A DNA stretch of 64,000 bases from Hepsetus odoe (Eukaryota > Chordata > Actinopteri > Characiformes > Hepsetidae). This document shows positions 13,001 to 21,600 of the stretch, piece by piece (position 1 is the first letter of the stretch; every line of letters starts with the position of its first letter). The translations under genes were made by a program, and so were the position numbers. The DNA is taken from contig CM029382.1 of the NCBI GenBank assembly GCA_017165825.1, forward strand, positions 22,515,941 to 22,579,940, in the 5' to 3' direction. The notes under the pieces were generated by a model. The model was given only the letters and a program-made list of their open reading frames with translations, did not search any database and had not been told where the DNA came from.

Positions 13001-16000
13001 ACACTCTTGCTGATTATCTAAAGCTCCTCCAAAGTGGAACGCTTCACTCTCACTCACTCATTTTCTGAGCTACTTGTTCTGATTATGGTGGTGCTGGATT
13101 TATCCCAGCAGGGCGAAAGGTGGGCCATCACAGGGCATACGCACAGAGGGGACAGTTTAGCATCTCCAATCCACCTGACCTACAGCACGGTGGGAGGAGA
13201 CCGGTCCTATGTCCATCGGTCCTATGTATGTTTTCTATGTCCAGTCCATGTAGAAAAGACTGAGAGTTGAAGAGTTAAAGATCCTGAGTTGGGAGTGACG
13301 AGGACGGACAGGATTAGAAATGAGTATATTAGAGGAACAGCTCAGGTTGGACGTTTTGGGGACGAAGTTAGAGAAGCAGGGTTACGTTGGTTTGGACATG
13401 TCCAGAGGAGAGATGAGGATTATACTGGGAGGAGGATGTTGAAGATGGAGCTGCCAGGAAAGAGGAGATGAGGAAGACCAAAGAGGAGGTTTATGGACGT
13501 GACGAGGTCGGTCTGAAGGAAGAAGATGCAGAGGACCGGGAGAAATGGAAACGGATGATCCGCTATAGCGACCCCTAAATATTATTAGGCAATATTATCA
13601 TTATAGCTTTCAGAAAGGGAGATTAAAGGCACGTTTCAGACGTCTGGTTCCATTCACCACCACTGTAAGCAATTCTGATCCCCTCTTAATACCATTATAG
13701 CCATTTAATTCTGCAGGAACTTAGAAAATTTGGGTGTGTATAAAGGGGGTATTTATTGCGTAATCTTAATAGAAAAGCCCTAACTAGTAGAACGAGAAGC
13801 TCTAAAGTAGCCACAGGTCCAATGAAAACTCTTTCTCTCTCCTTCCCTCTCTCCTCTCCAGAGCAATCGAGCAGAGAAGGAGTGGCCGGTGAAGAATTTA
13901 AAAGTCTACCAGGGCATCAGGAAGAAACTCCGCCCCCCGACCTGGTAAGATCAGCTTTAGTGTGCTCCAGCTGAACAGTCCAAAGCAGCAGCAGTCAGTA
14001 CCACACGTGCCCACAAGGAGGCAGTAGTGTTACACCACAATGTTGCAGCTGTCAGCTTAAGTTGGGCAATTTTTCTAAGTTGGACTCACTCTCTGCCTCC
14101 CTCTCTTTCTAGCTGGGGTCTCACGGTCGTCTATGAAAACGAGAAGCAGGAGAAACAGCAGTGGTGAATATCTCTTGATCTCGTGATGTTTATCTAGCGT
14201 GTGTTCTTACTTTGTTCATGTGTGTTTACTTTGGATTTCTGAAACAGAAACACAGGAAGTCCCCCTAAAGTTTTCTGGGATTCGAACCCATGACCTCCCA
14301 ATCCTGGGGCCTGTTCCCTAAACACTAGGCCATTTATCAATATTGATCCATTATTGTACTTTTAATATGATTGTAATAATATTTCTGTTAAATATTTGTT
14401 AGAAACTAATTCCAGGACTCATTTGCATATTGCAGCCTTCAGCGATAATAAGATCACAACGTCCGACATAACTGGTTCCTGGTTTCAATTGCTGGGATTT
14501 TATGGAATCGGATGCTGGGAGAGTTTGTGGAGCTGCATCTGCTTTGAATCAGCCGCTCATCGTGGCCAGTGTGTCAGGAGTCCGTTGTCACATGGGGATT
14601 ATTAATATTAATAAGAGATAAACGGACAAGATTAGACAGGACTGTGATGTTTGCAGATGACATTGTGATCTGTATCGAGAATAGGGGCAACTTCAGGTTC
14701 TGGAGGAGAAGAGATCTTCCCTAGAGAGAAGTGAAAGTGAGTAGGACAAAGACAGAATACATGAGTGGGGATGAAAGTGAGGACAGCGGCGTGGTTAGGA
14801 TGGAGGGAGTAGTGATGACCGAGGTGGAGGAGTTTAAATACTGGGGTGGACAGTTCAGGAGGAGAAGAGGAGAGTGCAGGCAGAATGGAATGGGGTGGAA
14901 GATGTGATCTGTGACAGACAGGACCAGCAATGGTGAAAGGGAAGGTTTACAGGATGGTAGTGAGACCAGCTATGTTAAACGGATTGGAGACGGTGATGGA
15001 GATGGAGATGACAGATTTAAGAATTGCGATATTAGAGGGACAGCCCCGATTGGACGATTTGGAAACAAAAATTACTTTTAACGCATGTTCGTTAGCTAAA
15101 AGAAAATAACCAGGCGCCGAAAAAAGCCCATTCTTACTTTATTTCGAGGCCGGCACGGTGCGATTCGGTCGGAGAGACGAGGAAAGAAATGGAGAGAAGG
15201 GTGGCGATAGAAAATGGAGAGCGTGGTGAAGTTAAATTAGTGTTACAGTTACAGAAAAACAGTAATCACAGCAGATAGAGGGGGGGAGAGCGAGACGAAT
15301 GCAGAAATTAGTTCCGGACAAGAAAAACGGGAGCAGCGTGATGTAGCCGGGACCTGAAAAACACATTAACGAGGCAGGTCTCGGGTTCGCGGGAAAGAGC
15401 GAAGAGTTTGGATTTAATGGTTCTGTGCAGAAACCGGCCGCTTTAAAGTGAAAGTGAAAGTGACTTCTTGCCAGTGTGAAGCACAGCATGCAGTGAAACC
15501 GCGAAATACATCCTCTGAGTTTAACCCACACACACACCATGCTGCGGATGGTAGACATATCCAGCACTCGGGGAACAGTGACGGGGACGGTACCTCGTTC
15601 AAGGGTACATCAGGACAACCTACTGGTCTGGGATTGAAACCCATGATTTTCTGATTCTAGAGCTTAATCCCTAAACACTAGACCTTGCTATGAATACATT
15701 ATAGCTAAAAAAAAAAAAAAAAAAAAAAAAAAAAGACTAAAAGTTACACATGAATGAAATAGTTTCTTTAATTAAGGTATCAATTAAATCAGATCAGTTA
15801 CCAGTCCAGAGTTTGGACAAACTTTTCTTCATTTTTACGGTTAAGAGATCAGACTTTGAAATTATATGATAACTAGAATCAACTAGTGGTGACATGAATT
15901 GTGCTTAATCGGATTATTCTGCAAATTTAATCAAAAACATTATGCCTTCAAAGGTTTATTTTTAGGGGTTTTTTTGTCTTTTTTTTCACTTTTAGGATAG

Positions 16001-16583
16001 AATATATTTTCCCCACGTTCATTAGAAATGGTATATTATCTAGAGCCACCAAAGCAATTAATCAGGATAATGAAATGAAAATAAATGTAATTAATGTTAA
16101 ACTGTTTTTCTTCATTTTTTTCTATTTACATGTGTAGAGTAATTAAAAAGATGTCAAAACTTAATAACAAATTAATTAAAAAGTGACGTTTGATCTGATT
16201 ATTCAGCATGTTGTGATTAGAGATTTGACCAAAATCTGAACAAAAGCTTTTAAATTTTTTTGGTCTTTCCCACGTGTTTAGATAAATATGAAAACTAGAA
16301 CTTTAGATCGATGAAATCATCACAATGAAGTTCATCTGGACTAAATCCCAGTGTTTTTCATTTTTAGCATTTTCCTACATTTTAAGAATCATTTTGATGA
16401 AATTTGTAAAAAAAAATAATAACAATAATAAATAATAATGAAAAATTACAATAAAAAAATCATTATTTTATTATTATTTGTTACAGTCATTATTATTATT
16501 CTTATATCAATATCACTTTTTTGAAAAAAAATAGCAAACATGGTTTTTAAAGCAAACAGCAAACAGCTAATTCAGCTAACAGC

Positions 16584-16633
<50 letters not shown>

Positions 16634-18661
16634 CTAACCAGATGACATGAATGGTGAGGAGCTCATCGTGAGTCAGATGACAGACGCCGTTAGCTGCTTT
16701 GTGTGTGAAAGGGTAAATGTGTGTGTGTGTGTAAGTGGTCAGATAAACACACTCCGGCCCCTCACACTCACCAGACGCCGGTGTGCATGAGGAAGCGGAG
16801 GTGTTGGGGCTGTTCACGGCCCTGAGGTGTGAAGAGCAGGAGAGAAAGAAAGCGGCTGGTTAGTCACTCGGGAGGTCCGTGGCTCATGGCTGCTTATTGA
16901 AAACAGCCTGGGTTTGTTTGTCTCTGCAAGTGTGTGTGTGTTTTTGTTTCCAATGCTTTATTTTCTCTCTCTCTCTCTCTCCCCCCCCCCACCACCACAC
17001 AGGTATCTTTGCTGCGACACCCAGCCGGAGATGAGAGAGTGGTTCGCTACTTTTCTCAGCATACAGGTTTGTCCACCCGTCCCTCCCCCCGTTCGTCCAC
17101 AGATCTGTCCACTCCTGACTCAGGACACATACGGTTACGTGCAAAAGTTTGAATGACATGGAAATAAGTAAAACAACCCCCATCGCAGTAGTCCTGGAAG
17201 TTGAACTATCTTAAAAAAAAAAAGTGTGGTTTCCTAATTAACACAAAATAAAATAGGCTCCGCCATACTCTGGTCCGTGCCATAACTTTTCCACAGGCCT
17301 CACTTTAGATATTGGTGAACTCAAATTGTTCAAATAAATGAGCAAATGGTTGGTCATGGCCAATATGTGAGGATGAGTTGATTAGCTTATGATAATTAAG
17401 TCTGCTTGTTAATTAGGTTATGCTAATTAAGTAGAGGCCATGACTTGGCACAGGTCTGGGAACAGGACATGTAATTTACGATAACCAAATCAGGGCAACT
17501 ATTTAGAAAGTTAGGAAAACAAGATAACGGGTGCTATATACAAAGCATGAGAACCAGATGAACAACTTTACTTAACACTTAACTTAGCCTGGTGGCCATC
17601 ACTGATCAGCAATGTTGTGTGTTCACAGTGACAAACAGTCCCTTTCACTTTCACTTAGTCTCTCTTTCCCTCTCTCAGCACGCAGGCTTGCTCTGGCCGG
17701 CAGAGTGGGTGAAGTCTCGGGCCGCGAGTCGCTCGACGCCACCGGACACTCGTCTCGGTAACGTGTCCCTCATTCCTCTCCGTGGCAGCGAAAACGAGAT
17801 GAGGAACAGCGTGGCTGCTTTCACTGCCGATCCCCTCTCCGTGAGTTTCAATCAGCTCGGCACCTGGACAATCACACAGCCACCGAGCCTCTCTGTCCCG
17901 TCCTCTCACAGGCGGGGACACTCCTCCTGGGCAGCCGTTCACTCGTTCATTCATCACTAACCCAAGAACCGACAGAAAAACTGCTTGAAGAGATGGTTCA
18001 GCCAAAAGTCATATTGGCCAAGTTTACAACCTTCTAAAAAACAAGGAAGTTATAATTGTTAGGTTGTGGCCACCACACAGTCAGGTGTGGGAATAAGGTC
18101 GTTTTGGTGGAAGCTAAGTCAGGCTTAGAGACATTTTGTTAGTAAGGTGTGGGGACAGGATCTTTTTTGGTGGTAGTTAAGTCAGGCTTAGAGACATTTG
18201 GTTAGTAACTTGTAGGGACTGGGTGATTTTCTGTGGTCGTTAAGTCAGGCTTAGGAACATTTTATTAGTAATGGTTGGGGACATGCTCGGATTTGGTGGT
18301 CATTAAGTCAGGCTCAGGGATGTTTTTCTAGGAAGGTGTGTTGTCATGTTTAGTTTGTTGGTTGTTAAGTTAGGCTTAAGGTGTGAGTAAATGAGTAAAA
18401 AAAAAATATTAAGATTTAAGTTGCTCCTAACTTGTTCCCACACCATTCTGATAAAAAGTCTCTTGGTGTTTCTGAGTCCTTTTGAACCATCCGTCCAAAT
18501 GGGACGTCCTGAGGATGGATTTAAGAACCACTGTTTGGTTTAACGCTAATGGGAGTCTGTTTCTTGCTGGTTGCGTTAACCATCAGTGCTAAAATAAAAA
18601 AGGAATCTTCACTTTTAGAGCAATGGGAGATATTTTAGTTTTGAGTTATTCCTTTAAATAC

Positions 18662-18694
<33 letters not shown>

Positions 18695-21600
18695 ACACAC
18701 CCCATGTCAAGTCTGTCAGGGTCCTGACAGTAGAGATGAGCACTAATCTTGTCTATGAATAGAACAGGACATTGTTAAAGTGAGAAACCGTTGCCTATTA
18801 TCACCCAGAGGCTGTGTGATTACCCATGAGCCTTCACTCTTGTGATTCACCGTTAAAAACACTTCACTCGTGGCCCTCGTTTATTAAGGGTTTATAACAA
18901 CCCAGCGGGTGGGAGCTGCCAGTGAAGTGCTGCTATTCTTTGGCTTGGTCTGATCTACAGACTTTTGGTGTTTATATTATGATCTGAGGTACTGTGCAAA
19001 AGTTTTAGTTGAAAGAAAATGAGACATACGTTTGTTAATCAGACTTTTGTTGTTAGTAAGACTTTTGCACACTACTGTGAGCATAAAACAGTGGCCTTAA
19101 AAAGAGTTGTCACAAAAATTTATAAAATTCAGATCATACAAACGGTGTCCGGATACTTTTTGGGGCCCCTGTACAATTAAATATTATACAAAATGTGATG
19201 TAAGACATGCAGACATTGTGAGGACGACACACCGGAATCATATTCTATCATCAACGCTTGTATAACTTGCGTGAAAAGTGATTGCCCCCTAAAATATTGT
19301 TCAAACTTGACTTTTTTGTAGTTTTTAGTAGCAAAAATAATTTTAGCTTCTCTAACAGAATTGCTTTAAATTTACCAAGGGTTTCAGTCACAGACTGCAG
19401 GTCTTTGCATCACTATCACCAAAGGCTGTAATAGGCAAAGACCCTCTTACAGATCACATCTGCAAGCGAATCGCAGAATTCCCTGAACAAAATTCCAATT
19501 TTATGGCCAATTTTAAATCAGTAAATACACAGAGTCTCCAAAATGTTTTTTGAAAAGAATTTTGAAGAGTATATGGCAGTACAGTCTTAATTCTAAAATT
19601 TTAATTATATTGCTCAGTTTTTCTGCCGCATGATATAAATGGGGTCATCTCCGTTTAGGACTTAGTTTAATCCTAAATCATTCAGATTTATTTATTTATT
19701 TTTTTTTTTGCTTTTGAGCCATCCAATGGTGGACCTCAAACTTTAGTGAATGATAAATATTCTTTAGTGGAGAAAGGCTACCACCACCATGTTTTACTCT
19801 TATTATGATGATCTTACTGTGAAATGCTGTGACCACTTTATACAAGAAACAATCAGAACCCTTGTCTCCTGAAATCACTTCATCACTTCACTTCACTGAA
19901 CATTATACCAGATAGCCTTGGAGCCATTAAGGTTGTTTTTAATTATTACATTATTCCATGAAAGTAATGGTCCTGAATATCCACTATTGACTGATGTTCA
20001 TTGATTGATTGAATAGCAGGGGCACAGTTACTTTTTCATACAGCCTATTCAGTAAATGATCCATTAGAAGTGGTAGCTTTAATTCATGTCTTACATTACA
20101 TTACGTTTTTGTGTGTAACAATAATTTGCAAAAACAGATATTAAGAATAAAAATACTTTCACACCACCAAAATATTAAAATAGAATTTTTTTTTGTTTTT
20201 TTTTTTACAGCTTTTAAACAGCTTTTAAAAGGCAATACATTTTCCTATTTTCTTTCTGCTCTATCGGTAGTCGGTTTTCTGAATTCGTCTTTACTGTTTT
20301 AAAAAAATGGGAAAAAGATTAAAAATGTATTTTTGCCTGTGCACATATATTGTTAGTTTGTATTTTTCCATTGTAGTTAAACACTGATTATTTGCAAACT
20401 TTTGGGAAATCACAATTTTGCAATAAAAGCGCATATGATTTTTCAATTTTAAAGGTTAAAACTTTCAAGTTTTAACTACCATCAGAGGATCTCAAGCACG
20501 TTAAACAGACCGAATACTCACGATTGAACTTAAAATTTTTTAAGGTTATATTGAACTTTTCCCTCCTGGCATCTTTGTTCTTTTAACCTCATTTCCATTT
20601 TCTTATTCCCCTTTTTGTTAGCAGCTGTGATTTTCAAAAGCTTTTATGACAGGACTTTGGTATTTTGCTTTTTCAGCTAATTTCACAGTTATGGCTCACT
20701 AACAGGTTTTCTAATTTGATTAACAAAAAACATTCTAATGCAGGACTGCTCAGTCAGTGGTGGTTCCCGCCCACCCAACAAAACGTTAGTTTTAATTTGG
20801 GAATCTTGTAGGAATTTATGAAATTAAAAATTTGACAAAAAGTAGCAGTGCTGAAAGTGTTGAATCTCGAAGCAAATACGTCAAAATTTTACAGTAAAAC
20901 TAATTTTTGTGTAAATTTTTGTGTTTGAAGCTTATTTTACTCAATTGCAGATTTACACAAAAGTTAGTTTTACTGTCAAATTTTAATGTATTTGCTTCGA
21001 GATTCAGCACTTTCATAATATATGTATATGTATGTATGTGCTGGGATGTTGTGCATTGAATACATATTTTACACAATTCCAATTGTGGAAACTTAAAATC
21101 CTTCCAAAAATCACAACATTTGGTCTTTTCAACCAAATTTCAATTGAGAACTGTTGATTTATCATCATTTGTTCATCATTTGTATCATCAATCTGTTTCT
21201 CCACCAGCTGCTCAGAAACCTATGACCATGAAGTAAACTTCAGGTAAACATCAGGTAAGAGGGTTTAGTATCCACATGTCTTTCAGAAGAGCTCGAAACT
21301 CCCTGCTTCAAAAAATGTCCTTTTACTTTTAGACGTCAAATGTAGTTGTTTGTAGTTGTAAATGTTGTTTCAGTGTTTGAATTCAGTGGGGAAATAAATC
21401 AAGGATGATTTTACATGTCATGTAGTGTTACATTACGTTTATATATCAAAAAGTATATTTTAAATATTTAAAGCTATACATTTTGATAAGCATCATTTTA
21501 AAGGATTTTTTTTCCATTTTATGCAATATTTTTGATTGATGAAAAAATAACTTAAGTAACCATAAACATTTTTATGCTATATGTTGTGTTTATGGGAATA

